DNA from: WHSW01 sp963828755
GTDB taxonomy: Bacteria; Actinomycetota; Thermoleophilia; Solirubrobacterales; 70-9
Reading direction: 5' to 3'
DNA: 64,000 nt
NCBI GenBank assembly: GCA_963828755.1
Contig: CAWHFY010000008.1
Span: forward strand, 62,001-126,000
A program made the translations under genes and the position numbers. Shown here piece after piece: positions 20,169-29,737 of the stretch; position 1 is the first letter of the stretch; the number at the start of each line of letters is the position of its first letter. Below the pieces are notes generated by a model. It was not told where the DNA came from. It made no database searches and saw only the letters and a list, made by a program, of their open reading frames with translations.

Positions 20169-21680
20169 CTAGAGGCGCTCGAGCACCTCGGCGGCGGCGC
20201 GCTCGCCGGAGCGCACCGCGCCGTCCATGTAGCCGGCCCAGTAGTCGGAGGTCTCGGTCCCCGCCCAGTGGATGCGACCGACCGGACGACGCAGCGCCGG
20301 TCCGTTGGCTGAGAGCTGTCCGAGGCCGGGGATCCCGACCGGACAGCCGCGGGTCCAGGTCTCGGCCTTCCAGGCGGTCTCGATGTACTTGCTCGGCTCC
20401 GCGGCCTGCGAGCCGAAGAACTCGACGTAGTTGGCGATCACCGCGCGACGGCGCTGCTTCGGCTTCAGCTTCGCGAACGAGCGCGCCTGGTCGCCGCCGA
20501 TGAACCCGAACACGACGCCCTTGCCGCCGTCCTCGGGCGAATCGTCGAAGCTGGCCGAGATCGGCCCGTTCTCGTACAGCACCTGGCCGGTGAGCCCGTC
20601 GTCGCGCCAGAACGGGCGGGGGTACACGCACGCCGCCTTCGTCAGGTTGCCCTGCGGGAAGTGGTCGATCAGGTCGACGCGATCGTCGGGGAGGCCGGGC
20701 TCGTAGTCGATCTTCCCGGTCAGCACCGGGGGCACGGCGACGATCACGCGCTTCGCCCTGACCTCCATCCGGTCCGAGTGCACGGTGACCCCGCGGCGTT
20801 CCTGGACGATCCGGCGGACCGGCGACTCGAGCACCACCGAGCGCCCGAGCTTGCGCGCGATGCGCTTGCAGATCACCTGCGAGCCGCCGACGAACCGGTA
20901 CATCTGCGCGCCGTCGCGGGTGTTGAAGTTGCGCTCGAAGGTGCCGACGTTCTGCTCGTTGCCCGACGATGCGATGTAGAAGAGGACGTAGAGCAGCGAG
21001 ATCTCGCGCGGCTCCGCCCCGAAGATCGGCCGGGTGGCGATCGACGCCAGGTTCTTGAACTGCGGCGTGACCGTGTTCTCGTCGACGAACTGCTGCAGCG
21101 TCTGCCCGTCGTACTCGGCCGCCTTCGGCGCCGACCAGGGAGCGTCGACCGGGACCTCCTTGGACATCTCGTCGAGCCGGGTGACGAACTGGATCAGGTC
21201 GGGGAGGATCGTCGGGTCGGGCGGCGCCGAGCCGGTGAAGCTCGAGTCGCTGAACCGCAGCCGCGACCCGTTCGCGATGTACAGGTTCTCACCGGTGTCG
21301 TAGGTGTTGAAGAGGCCGACGCCGAGCTTCTCGCCCAGCGCGATCACCCGGTCCTGCGTTGGCCCGGCGAAGGTGCCGCCGCGCTCGGTCACGTCGCCGC
21401 CGCCGATCTCCGCGTTGAGCACGCGCCCACCGACCCGATCGCGCGCCTCGAGCACGATCGTCGAGTGCCCCTGGCGCTCGAGCTCGCGCGCCGCGGTCAG
21501 TCCGGCGAACCCGGCGCCGACGATCGCGACGTCGGCGCGACGTCGGCGCTTGTGGCGCGGCTTCGCGCTGCCGGCGAGCGCCTCGGGGGCAGCGCCGAGC
21601 ACCGCGCCGGCCGAGGCGGCGGCCCCGGTCCCGAGCAGGCGCCGGCGAGAGATTGCGGGGTTCCGTGGCTGATCGGTCAT
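20169..21680 (-). CDS. Exported flavin-containing amine oxidase
   Basis: 503 residues. The N-terminus has a twin-arginine-type signal (AISRRRLLGTGAAASAGAVLG), so the protein is probably exported folded with FAD. The FAD-binding motif VAIVGAGFAGLTAARELERQ is at about residues 50-70. Further family features are ARDRVGGRVLNAEIGGG, ERGGTFAGPTQDR, and the C-terminal PVGRIHWAGTETSDYWAGYMDGA that contacts the flavin. It oxidises amines to aldehydes with release of H2O2; the substrate is unknown. Confidence 0.87.
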   Translation of the reverse strand: MTDQPRNPAISRRRLLGTGAAASAGAVLGAAPEALAGSAKPRHKRRRRADVAIVGAGFAGLTAARELERQGHSTIVLEARDRVGGRVLNAEIGGGDVTERGGTFAGPTQDRVIALGEKLGVGLFNTYDTGENLYIANGSRLRFSDSSFTGSAPPDPTILPDLIQFVTRLDEMSKEVPVDAPWSAPKAAEYDGQTLQQFVDENTVTPQFKNLASIATRPIFGAEPREISLLYVLFYIASSGNEQNVGTFERNFNTRDGAQMYRFVGGSQVICKRIARKLGRSVVLESPVRRIVQERRGVTVHSDRMEVRAKRVIVAVPPVLTGKIDYEPGLPDDRVDLIDHFPQGNLTKAACVYPRPFWRDDGLTGQVLYENGPISASFDDSPEDGGKGVVFGFIGGDQARSFAKLKPKQRRRAVIANYVEFFGSQAAEPSKYIETAWKAETWTRGCPVGIPGLGQLSANGPALRRPVGRIHWAGTETSDYWAGYMDGAVRSGERAAAEVLERL

Positions 21681-21759
21681 CGCGTGATCCTTTCAGCTAA
21701 CCCGGGTGCGCCGTCGCCGTTGCGCACCGTCAGCTCGCCGGGGTCTGCGACCGGCCGCG

Positions 21760-22659
21760 CTAGTGGCGCCGCTTGCGCTTCTTGATCACCTTCCACGACG
21801 CCCGGGCCGGCGACGCGTCCTTGTTGCCGGCGGCGTCGATGGCCCGGACCTGGAACACGTGCTTGCCCTTGCGGGCCTTGACGATCCGGGGCGCGATGCA
21901 ACCCGCAAAGGCGGCGCCGTCGACGCTGCACTCGAAGCTCGCGCCGGCCTCGGAGGAGACGAAGTCGAACGTCGCCTGCCTCTTGGTCGTCTTCGCTTTC
22001 GGGGCCTTCGTGAGCGTCGTCTCCGGAGCCGTCGCGTCGGGAGAGATGCACGGCGGCGACTGGCTCTGCGGGTTCGCCGGACACAGATCCTGGGTCTCGT
22101 CGCCGTAACCGTCCGCGTCCGCGTCGGGCTCGACCTGAGCCTCGATGTCGGGCCGGAAGTCACCGCTGAGGGTGAACGTCTCCTGCACTCCGACCGCCGA
22201 CGGCGGGTTGGAATGGAAGAGCTGCTCGTTTCCGGCCCCGAGCGTCGTGCTGGTGCACTGGGATGAGCCGCTGTTGGCCCCGACCCGCAGCCCGATGTAC
22301 TGCCCCGCGGCGACCGTGGCGCGAGTCGGGAACGCGTTCACTGGACCGGACGTCAGGGTCTGGAAACCGGAGTCGAACACCGGGGTGAAGAGGCTCGCCG
22401 ATTGGCTCGTGTACACGCGGAGCGCCGCTAGGTCGCCCGCGTCCAGCGCGCCTCCGAACGTCCGCCACTCAGTCAACACCCCGGCGCTCGGAACCACGTA
22501 GTCGGGGCCGGACGAGACGAGGGTCCCGATGACCTCGTCTCCGGCCGCGCAGCCGAGGCTCCCCGCTTGCGTCTGCCCCACCGTGACCGAGGCGCCGGCC
22601 GAGGCCGGGACTAAAGCGGCAATCATCGCCGCGACGACGGCCAGCGATCTGCTGAGCAT
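21760..22659 (-). CDS. Secreted protein with calcium-binding repeat and C-terminal Ig-like domain
   Basis: 299 residues. A signal peptide covers about residues 1-23 (MLSRSLAVVAAMIAALVPASAGAS). A beta-rich domain follows with two or three Cys. At about residue 178 a thrombospondin type-3-like motif DADADGYGDETQDLCP is seen. The rest (from TTLTKAPKAKT) resembles the bacterial Ig-like module with CSVDGAAFAGC and VRAIDAAGN, ending in a basic tail KKRKRRH. This layout is frequent in Solirubrobacterales secreted proteins; role unknown. Confidence 0.7.
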   Translation of the reverse strand: MLSRSLAVVAAMIAALVPASAGASVTVGQTQAGSLGCAAGDEVIGTLVSSGPDYVVPSAGVLTEWRTFGGALDAGDLAALRVYTSQSASLFTPVFDSGFQTLTSGPVNAFPTRATVAAGQYIGLRVGANSGSSQCTSTTLGAGNEQLFHSNPPSAVGVQETFTLSGDFRPDIEAQVEPDADADGYGDETQDLCPANPQSQSPPCISPDATAPETTLTKAPKAKTTKRQATFDFVSSEAGASFECSVDGAAFAGCIAPRIVKARKGKHVFQVRAIDAAGNKDASPARASWKVIKKRKRRH

Positions 22660-22821
22660 CGGATCCCCCTTGATCGATTCCGGTCAGCCTTCCACCCACC
22701 TCGGTGCGCGTCAAGCCGAGCGACTCACAAACCGGTGCCGGCGGAGCGCACCGACGGCCTCGTCGACCCGACCGTTGTTGCACGGCTCACGAACCTGACG
22801 CGGCGCCCGTTTCAGATCGTG

Positions 22822-23698
22822 ATGGAGTTCGAATTGCGTCCCCGCCGACCCTTCGACCCGTCGCCGCTGCTCGGGTTCTTCGCTCGTCGCGCGGTGGCCG
22901 GGATCGAGGCGGTCACCGACGGCATCTATCGCCGCTCGCTGCGGCTCGCTCGGCGGGGTCGCGGTCGTCGAGCTGCGCCCGCGGCACGATGCGATCCACA
23001 TTCGCGCGACCGTCGCCGATCCGGCCGACCGCGCCGTCGCCGAGGCCGCCTGCCGCGCGCTGTTCGATCTCGACGCCGAGCCGAGCCGGGTGCTCGAGGC
23101 GCTCGGGTCGGATGCGGTGATCGGGGATGCGGTTCGCGCGGCTCCGGGCCGGCGGGTGCCCGGGCACCCCGACCCGGCCGAGCTCGCGATCCGCGCCGTG
23201 ATCGGCCAGCAGGTCTCGGTCGCCGGGGCGGCGACGATCGCCGGGCGCCTGGTGGCCGAGTTCGGCCGGCCGTTGGCGCAGCCGGTCGACGGGGTCACCC
23301 ACCTGTTCCCGGCGCCGGCCGCGCTCGCGGCGCTCGACCCCGAGTCGCTGCCGATGCCGCGGGCGCGCGGGCGAGCGCTGATCGGCCTTGCCGCGGCGCT
23401 GGCCTCGGGCGAGCTGGACCTGACGCCGGGCGCGGACCCGGCCGCAGCCCGCGAGCGGCTGCTGGAGCTGACCGGGATCGGCCCGTGGACGGCTGACTAC
23501 GTCGCGATGCGCGGTCTTGGTGACCGCGACGCCTTCCTCGCGTCCGATCTCGGCGTCCGCCGCGCCCTCGAGCGGCTCGGCGAGGACGGCTCCCCGCGGG
23601 CGGCGGCTGCGCTCGCCGAGCGCTGGCGGCCCTACCGCGCCTACGCGCTTCAACACCTCTGGTCCACCCTGGAAACGAAAGAACGGAGAATCAAGTGA
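22822..23698 (+). CDS. alkA: DNA-3-methyladenine glycosylase 2 (AlkA-like; one +1 frame interruption)
   Basis: About 291 residues. The N-terminal AlkA domain has PFDPSPLLGFFARRAVAG. The helix-hairpin-helix glycosylase domain has HPDPAELAIRAVIGQQVSV, then LTGIGPWTADYVAMRGL-D-DAFLASDLGV (HhH followed by the catalytic Asp). It excises alkylated bases from DNA. A +1 slip lies near 22947 (CGGCTC-G-CTCGGC). The ATG at 22822 is chosen since homology begins there. The stop overlaps the ogt start (GTGA). Confidence 0.88.
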
Positions 23699-24217
23699 TC
23701 GCCACCGACACCATCCTCTACACGACCTTCGACTCGCCGATCGGCGAGCTGCTCGCGGTCGGCGACGAGCGCTCGCTGACCAAGCTGCACATGCAGGACT
23801 CGCGACGACCGACACGGGTCGGCGCCGACTGGGAGCGCGACGACGGGCGCTTCGCCGCCCTGCGCGAGCAACTCGGCGAGTACTTCGCGGGCGAGCGGCG
23901 CGAGTTCGACCTCGAGCTCGAGCTGCGCGGCTCGGAGTTCGAGCGCCGGGTGTGGGACGCGCTGCGGGAGATCCCGTACGGCGAGACCCGCGCCTACGGA
24001 GCAGATCGCGATCGCGATCGGGGCTCCCGGCCAGGCCCGCGCCGTCGGCGCCGCGAACGGCCGCAACCCGATCGCCGTCGTCGTCCCCTGCCACCGGGTG
24101 ATCGGCGCCGACGGCAGCCTCACCGGGTACGCCGGCGGCCTCGAGCGCAAGCGGCTGCTCCTGGACCTGGAAGCGCCGCTCGCCCAGCTCGACCTGAGCT
24201 CCACCTCGACTCGCTGA
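23695..24217 (+). CDS. ogt: Methylated-DNA-[protein]-cysteine S-methyltransferase (one +1 frame interruption)
   Basis: About 173 residues. Removes methyl from O6-methylguanine onto its own cysteine; the acceptor motif IAVVVPCHRVIG is intact. Other segments are the N-terminal TTFDSPIGELLAVG, FERRVWDALREIPYGETRAYG and, after the slip at about 24001 (TACGGA-G-CAG), QIAIAIGAPGQARAVGAANGRNP. GTG 23695 overlaps the alkA stop, so the two alkylation-repair genes form one operon. Confidence 0.9.
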
Positions 24218-24230
24218 TGCGCTCCCCGCC

Positions 24231-24279
24231 GCCGACGGGTTGATTTCGTTGCCCTGTCTGGCGTTTTCAACCCGTCGGC
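24231..24279. repeat. Long hairpin, family C copy 1, between convergent genes
   Basis: A perfect 13-bp inverted repeat (GCCGACGGGTTGA at 24231-24243, its complement at 24267-24279) encloses a 23-nt loop. The same stem and same loop length recur at 63154-63208, also between two convergent genes. The loops share CGTTGCCC and a later GCG. It may act as a two-way terminator or a REP-like element. Confidence 0.75.
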
Positions 24280-24292
24280 ACGGGCCGGCCGC

Positions 24293-27218
24293 TCAGCCGC
24301 GAGTCAGCTGCTCGAGGGTGAAGATGAAGCTCTCGTAGAGGCGGCCGGTGCCCTGCTGGAGGCCGATCTCGCAGGTTCGGTTCGAGCAGAGGCAGGCGTC
24401 GAAGCTGCGGTCGCCGAGCTCGGCCGCCTCGTCGGCGGTCGCGGCGAGCGGCAGCTCGGGGTGGAGCATCCCGCGGTCGCCGGCGAAGCCGCAGCAGGTC
24501 GCAGTCGGCGGGACGACGACCTCGTCGGCGAGCTCCGCGGCGATCGCCGCGAGGCCGGCGTCGAGCTCGAGATGGCGACTCGAGCAGGGCGGGTGGACCG
24601 CGACCGCGCCGAGCTTGCGCTCGACGCTCAGCGCTGGCAACAGCCGCTCGCGCGCCCACGCGATCGAGTCGAGCACGGTCAGCTTCGAGTGGCGCTCCGC
24701 GTTCACCTCGCTGAGCAGCGCGACCGCCTCCTCGGCAATCCCGAGCGTGCAGGAGCTCGCGTCGCAGACGATGGGCAGCTCGCCGCCATCCGACCAGCGC
24801 CAGAGCGCGTCGACCGTATGGTTGGCCATCCGCCGGGCGCCGTCGCGATAGCCCTTCGAGGTCCACGGGGTCGCGCAGCAATGGCCGCCGACGTCGGGCG
24901 GAATCCAGAGCGGCTGGCCCGCGCGCGCCGAGACGGCGGCGAACGCCTCCGGGAGGCTGAGCGAGGTGTCGGAGCCGTTGCGCGCCCGCCCGAAGATGCG
25001 GTTGACGCAGGCGGGCAGGTAGACGGCCGCGGCCCCGGCCCGCGTCGTCGCCGGCAGCGCGGCCGGCGCCGGGGCCGGCATGTTCGGCGGCCACTCGGGG
25101 ACCAGCTCGGAGCTCAGCGCCCGGCGCGCCGCGCGACTGGCGCCGCGTGCCGCTCCCCGGGTGAGGCGACCGCGATCGCCGGTCCGCAGGCCGGCGCGGG
25201 CGACCCGCTCGACCGAGTCCCAGCGCGCGGCGAGCCGCAGCGCGACCTTCTCGGCGCGGGCGCTGTGCTGGCGGGAGCGCAGCTCCTTGACGAACTTGCC
25301 GGTGTCGATCCCGACCGGACAGGCGAGCACGCAGGTGCCGTCGGCGGCGCAGGTCTCGAGCGCGTCGTACTCGTACTGCTCGAGCAGCGCCTCGAGCACC
25401 GGCGAGCCGGGCGCCTGGCGCGCCATCTCGCGCCGTAGGACGATTCGCTGGCGCGGGGTGGTCGTCAGGTGGCGGCTCGGGCAGACCGGCTCGCAGAACC
25501 CGCACTCGACGCAGGTGTTGACCTCGTCCTCGATCGCCGGCGTCGTCTTCAGGTTCTTGAGGTGAACGCCTGGGTCGTCGTTGATCACGACCCCAGGGCC
25601 GAGCACTCCGTCGGGGTCGGCGAGCCTCTTGATCCGGCGCATGAGCTCGGTCGCCTTCTCGCCCCACTCGCGCTCGACGAACGGCGCCATGTTGAGTCCG
25701 GTCCCGTGCTCGGCCTTCAGCGAGCCGTCGTAGCGATCGATGACCAGCTCGATCAGACCCTCCATAAAGGCGTCGTAGCGCTCCAGGTCCTCGCGCTTGG
25801 CGAAGTCCGGGGTGAGCATGAAGTGCAGGTTCCCGGCGGACGCGTGCCCGGCGACCCCCGGACAGGAAGCCGTGCTCGGTGAGCAGCGCCTGAAGGTCCT
25901 TGGCCATCTCGGCCATCTGCGCCGGCGGCACGCAGACGTCCTCGACGATCAGCGCCGTCCCGGGCGCCCGCATCTTGCCGACCAGCCCGTGCATCCCCTC
26001 GCGCACCTGCCAGTAGACCTCGATCGTTTCCGCGTCGCGGTGAAAGTCCGGCTCGCGGATCAACTCGCGGCTCGCGAGCACCTCCGCCGCGCGCGCCTCC
26101 GCGGCCGCCAGCTCGGACTCGTCCTCGCCGCCGAACTCGACCAGAAGGGCGGCCGAGAACGGGTCGATCTCCTTCCAGTACTCGGGGGTGCCGCGGATGT
26201 TGTGCGCCGCGACGATCAGCGCCGGCGCGACCATCAGCTCGACCGCCCGCGCCCCGGCGGCGACGAAGTCCCCGACCGGCTCGAGGGCCGCGTCGACGTT
26301 CGCGAAGTGCAGCCAGGAGAGGGTCGTGCGGCGAGGCTGGGGGAACGCCTCGAACACGGCCTCGGCGATGAACCCGAGCGTGCCCTCGGAGCCGACCAGC
26401 AGCCGGCGGAAGATCTCGAGCGGGGTCTCGGCGTCGAGGAAGGCGCACAGCCGGTAGCCGGTCGTGTTCTTGATCGAGAACTTGCGCCGGATCCGCTCGC
26501 TGAGCTCGGGGTCGTCGACGATCTGCTCGCGGATCTCCGCGAGGCCGGCCGCGAGCTCGGGCTCGGCGTCCGCGAAGCGGCGCTCGGCGTCGGGGGCGGC
26601 GGTGTCGATCACCGTGCCGGAGGCGAGCACGAAGGTCAGCTCGCGGACGGTCTCGTACGAGTCGCGGGCCACTCCGCAGCGCATCCCGCCGGAGTTGTTG
26701 GCGATCACGCCGCCGACGCAGGCGATGTCGGTCGAGGCCGGGTCGGGACCGAGTTTGTATCCGTGCGGGGCGAGCACCCGGTTGACGTGGCCGAGCAGCG
26801 TCCCCGGCTTCACCCGGGCGCGGGCGCCGCCGTCCTCGACCTCAACCCCGCGGAAGTGGCGCCGGACGTCGACCAGGATCCCGTCGGTCTGCCCCTGTCC
26901 GTTGAGGCTGGTGCCTCCGGCACGGAAGACCACGGGGATCGAGTGGTGCCGGCCGTAGGCGATCACCTTCGCGACGTCGGCGGCGTCGTGGGCGACGACG
27001 ACCGCCTTCGGGAACAGCCGGTACGGGCTCGCGTCGGAGGCGTAGCGAACGATGTCGGAGGCGCGGGTGAGGACGCGCTCGGCGCCAACCAGCCCGATCA
27101 GCTCGCCGCGCAGCGGCTCCGGCGTCCCGGCCGCGACCCAGTCCGGGGCGGCGTCGGCGCTCGCCGGGGTCGGCTCGGGCGCCAGCGGCTCGACCTTGGG
27201 CTCGAGCAGGGCGATCAG
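24293..27218 (-). CDS. FAD-binding and iron-sulfur 2-hydroxyacid dehydrogenase (D-lactate dehydrogenase type; one +1 frame interruption)
   Basis: About 974 residues. The N-terminal FAD-binding part (PCMH type) has VVFRAGGTSLNGQGQ, GYKLGPDPASTDIACVGG and NNSGGMRCG. An oxidase C-terminal domain follows, then a 4Fe-4S segment ECGFCEPVCPSR and TCAADGTCVLACPVGIDTG, and CCG-type cysteine-rich motifs (PCSSRHLE ... ATCCGFAGDRGM). It oxidises a D-2-hydroxyacid to a 2-oxo acid, passing electrons to the respiratory chain. A +1 slip at about 25857 lies in a G run. No ATG/GTG/TTG fits the N-terminus; CTG 27218 is a guess. It follows the decarboxylase gene by 10 nt. Confidence 0.82.
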
Positions 27219-27228
27219 CGACCCCTTC

Positions 27229-28827
27229 CTAGAACAGCCACATCCCGGGCGCCACCCCGACCTCGACCAGCTCCGGCCGGTTCGCCGCGACCGCTCCCGC
27301 GAGCGCATCGCGGAGCTCGTCGGCCGTGCTCGCCCTGACCGTGCCGATCCCGTAGGCCGCCGCGATCCCCGCCGTGTCGAGCGCCGGCAGGTCGAGCCCC
27401 GGCGCACCCTCGACCCCTTCGAGGCTCGAGAACCACTTCAGGATCGCGTACTCGCTGTTGCGCACGACCAGGAAGGTGACCGGCACGTCGTAGGCGACCG
27501 CGCTCCAGAAGGCGGTCACCGCGTACTGCGCCGAGCCCTCGCCGACCACGCAGACGACCGGGCGGTCGGGCTGCGCGAGCTGCACGCCGACCGCCGCCGC
27601 GAGACCGAAGCCGAGCCCGCCGCCGGCGGCGAAGTAGTAGCTGCCGGGCTTCGAGAGCCGCAGCTGGTTGCGCAGGGCGCTGGTCGAGGACGGCGCCTCG
27701 AGCACGATGATTCCGTCGTCGGGGAAGGCGGCCGCGAGCGCGTGCATCGCGGCGGTCCCCGTGATCGGATCCTCCTCCGGGCCGGCGGTCGGCTCCGGCA
27801 GGGACTCGCCGAGGTCGCGGTCCGATTCGCCGACCTCGGCGACGAGCAACTCCAGCGACAACTTCACGTCGGCGACGATCGCGTCGCCCATCGGCGCCCG
27901 CGCGGCCTCGTCGGGGTCGGAGGTGATCTGGATCAGCTCGGCGCCCTCGGGCAACAGCGCGCCGGGCAGGTTGGGGTAGTACGGGAAGACCGAGGAGCCG
28001 ACGACCAGGATCAGGTCGCGGCCCTTGAGCGTGTCGGCGACCGGGCCGACCGCGGGCGGCAGGATGCCGCGGAAGTTCGGATGCCCCTCCGGGAACCCGA
28101 GCCGCCCGCCGCCGGTCGGCGGGCTCGCGAACACGGGCAGGTTCTGGCGCTCGGCGAGCGAAATCGCGAGCTCCCAGGCGCCGCTCGCGTCGATGTCGGG
28201 GCCGGCGACCAGCACGGGGCTGTTCGCCGCCTCGAGCCGGCGGGCGAGCGTCGCGACCGTCTCGGGGGCCGGCGCGGCCCGGCCGTCGACCTGGCGCTTG
28301 ATCGCCTCGGCGACGTCGGCGTCGTCGACTTCGGCCTCCCAGTCGTCCATCGGGATCGAGACGAAGGTCGGGCCCTTCGGCGGCAGCGTGGCGAGATGGG
28401 TGGCCCGGGCGAGCGCCAGCGGCACGTCGGCGGCCCGCGCCGGCTCGTAGCTCCACTTGACCAGCGGGTGGGGCATCCGGGTCGCGTCGCGGTTGGTCAG
28501 GTTCGCTTGCAGGCCGACCAGGGCCCGGGTCTGCTGCCCGGCCGTGATCACCAGCGGCGTGTGGTTGGCCTGGGCGTTGAAGATCGCGCCCATCGCGTTG
28601 CCGACCCCGGGGGCGGTGTGCAGGTTGACCAGGGCCGGGCCGCCGCTGGCCTGCGAATAGCCGTCGGCCATCCCGACCACGACCGCCTCCTGGAGCCCGA
28701 GCACGTACCTGAAGTCATCCGGAAAATCGCGCAGCATCGGCAGCTCGGTCGAGCCGGGGTTGCCGAACATGGTCGTCATCCCGTGGGCCCGAAAGACGTC
28801 GAAGGAGGCGTCGCGGACGCTGGTCAC
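27229..28827 (-). CDS. mdlC: Benzoylformate decarboxylase-like thiamine diphosphate enzyme
   Basis: 532 residues with the three-domain ThDP decarboxylase fold. FGNPGSTELP carries the active-site Ser of benzoylformate decarboxylases, LGLQEAVVVGMADGYSQ the ThDP-activating Glu, and VNLHTAPGVGNAMGA the active-site His. The ThDP/Mg motif is near VCVVGEGSAQYAVTAFWSAV ... NSEYAILKW (here GEGS replacing the usual GDGS). It probably decarboxylates an aromatic or other 2-oxo acid. The tight spacing to the downstream hydroxyacid dehydrogenase suggests that enzyme supplies its substrate. Start GTG at 28827. Confidence 0.82.
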   Translation of the reverse strand: MTSVRDASFDVFRAHGMTTMFGNPGSTELPMLRDFPDDFRYVLGLQEAVVVGMADGYSQASGGPALVNLHTAPGVGNAMGAIFNAQANHTPLVITAGQQTRALVGLQANLTNRDATRMPHPLVKWSYEPARAADVPLALARATHLATLPPKGPTFVSIPMDDWEAEVDDADVAEAIKRQVDGRAAPAPETVATLARRLEAANSPVLVAGPDIDASGAWELAISLAERQNLPVFASPPTGGGRLGFPEGHPNFRGILPPAVGPVADTLKGRDLILVVGSSVFPYYPNLPGALLPEGAELIQITSDPDEAARAPMGDAIVADVKLSLELLVAEVGESDRDLGESLPEPTAGPEEDPITGTAAMHALAAAFPDDGIIVLEAPSSTSALRNQLRLSKPGSYYFAAGGGLGFGLAAAVGVQLAQPDRPVVCVVGEGSAQYAVTAFWSAVAYDVPVTFLVVRNSEYAILKWFSSLEGVEGAPGLDLPALDTAGIAAAYGIGTVRASTADELRDALAGAVAANRPELVEVGVAPGMWLF

Positions 28828-28861
28828 GGGGCGGACTCTATGCCTCTGTCACTCTCTGGGC

Positions 28862-29678
28862 ATGGCGGGATATTTCGATCAGGGTTCGATGATGCGACGC
28901 GTGCATCGCGAGCGGGCGCTGGCGCTGTACGGGCCGCGGGCGTTGCTGATGCAGGCGGCCCACCCGCTCGCGGTCGAGGGATTGCTCGCCCACTCGAGTG
29001 GGCTCGACGATCCCTACGACCGGCTCGCCCGCACCGCCCAGGTCATGGACACGATCACCTTCGGCTCGCGCGCCGACGCCGACCGGGTCACGAGGCGGGT
29101 GCGTGCGATGCACGGCCGGGCCAGCGGGGAGCTCAGCGAGGCCGTCGGCCCGTACGCCGTCGGCACCCCGTATCGCGCCGACGACCCGGAGTTGCTGCTC
29201 TGGGTCCTGTTCACACTCTTCGACTCCTCAGTGGTCGTCTACCGCGCGTACGTGGGCGCCCTCGACCGCGGCGAGGAGGCGGCGCTGTGGCGCGACTACC
29301 GCACCGTTGGCGCGGCTGTTCGGCCTGGCGCCCGACCAGATGCCACGCACGCTCGCCGCGGTCGACCGCTACCGCGACGAGATGCTCGACGGCGACCGCC
29401 TCCACATCACGGACTGGGCGCGCGAGCGAGCGCGCGAGATCGTGCTCGAGCCGCCGGTGTCGCTGGCGGTGCGCCCGCTCGTCGAGGCGGCGAACTTCAT
29501 CACGATCACCCTGCTGCCGTCACGGATCCGCGCCGAGTACGGGTTCTCCCGGTTGCCACCGCAGCCGCTTCGCAGCGCGCTCGTCGCCGGCGGCGCCGAG
29601 TACGTGAAGCGGGCGCTGCTGCCGCTGATGCCCGGCCGGCTGCGGTTCACGACCGTGGCCCGCGCCGCAAGCGCCTGA
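28862..29678 (+). CDS. MpaB/DUF2236-type oxygenase family protein (one +1 frame interruption)
   Basis: About 271 residues. Family marks are MRRVHRERALALYGPRALLMQAAHPLAVEGLLAHS, RLARTAQVMDTITFG, RVRAMH and ELLLWVLFTLFDSSVVVY. After the slip near 29307 (ACCGT-T-GGCG) it continues RLFGLAPDQMPRTLAAV. The conserved His in AAHPL and RAMH are likely haem ligands in characterised relatives (latex-clearing-type proteins). Substrate unknown. It is divergent from mdlC with 34 nt between starts. Confidence 0.75.
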
Positions 29679-29737
29679 TCTCGACATCTACTGATGTAAC
29701 GGTTGGGCCCCAGCGTGATGTAATCGGCCCTACGGGA

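Noticed and set aside
24461..25438. Plus-strand open frame of 325 codons within the hydroxyacid dehydrogenase
   Set aside because: No recognisable domain, and the opposite strand encodes the Fe-S and CCG motifs over the same bases.
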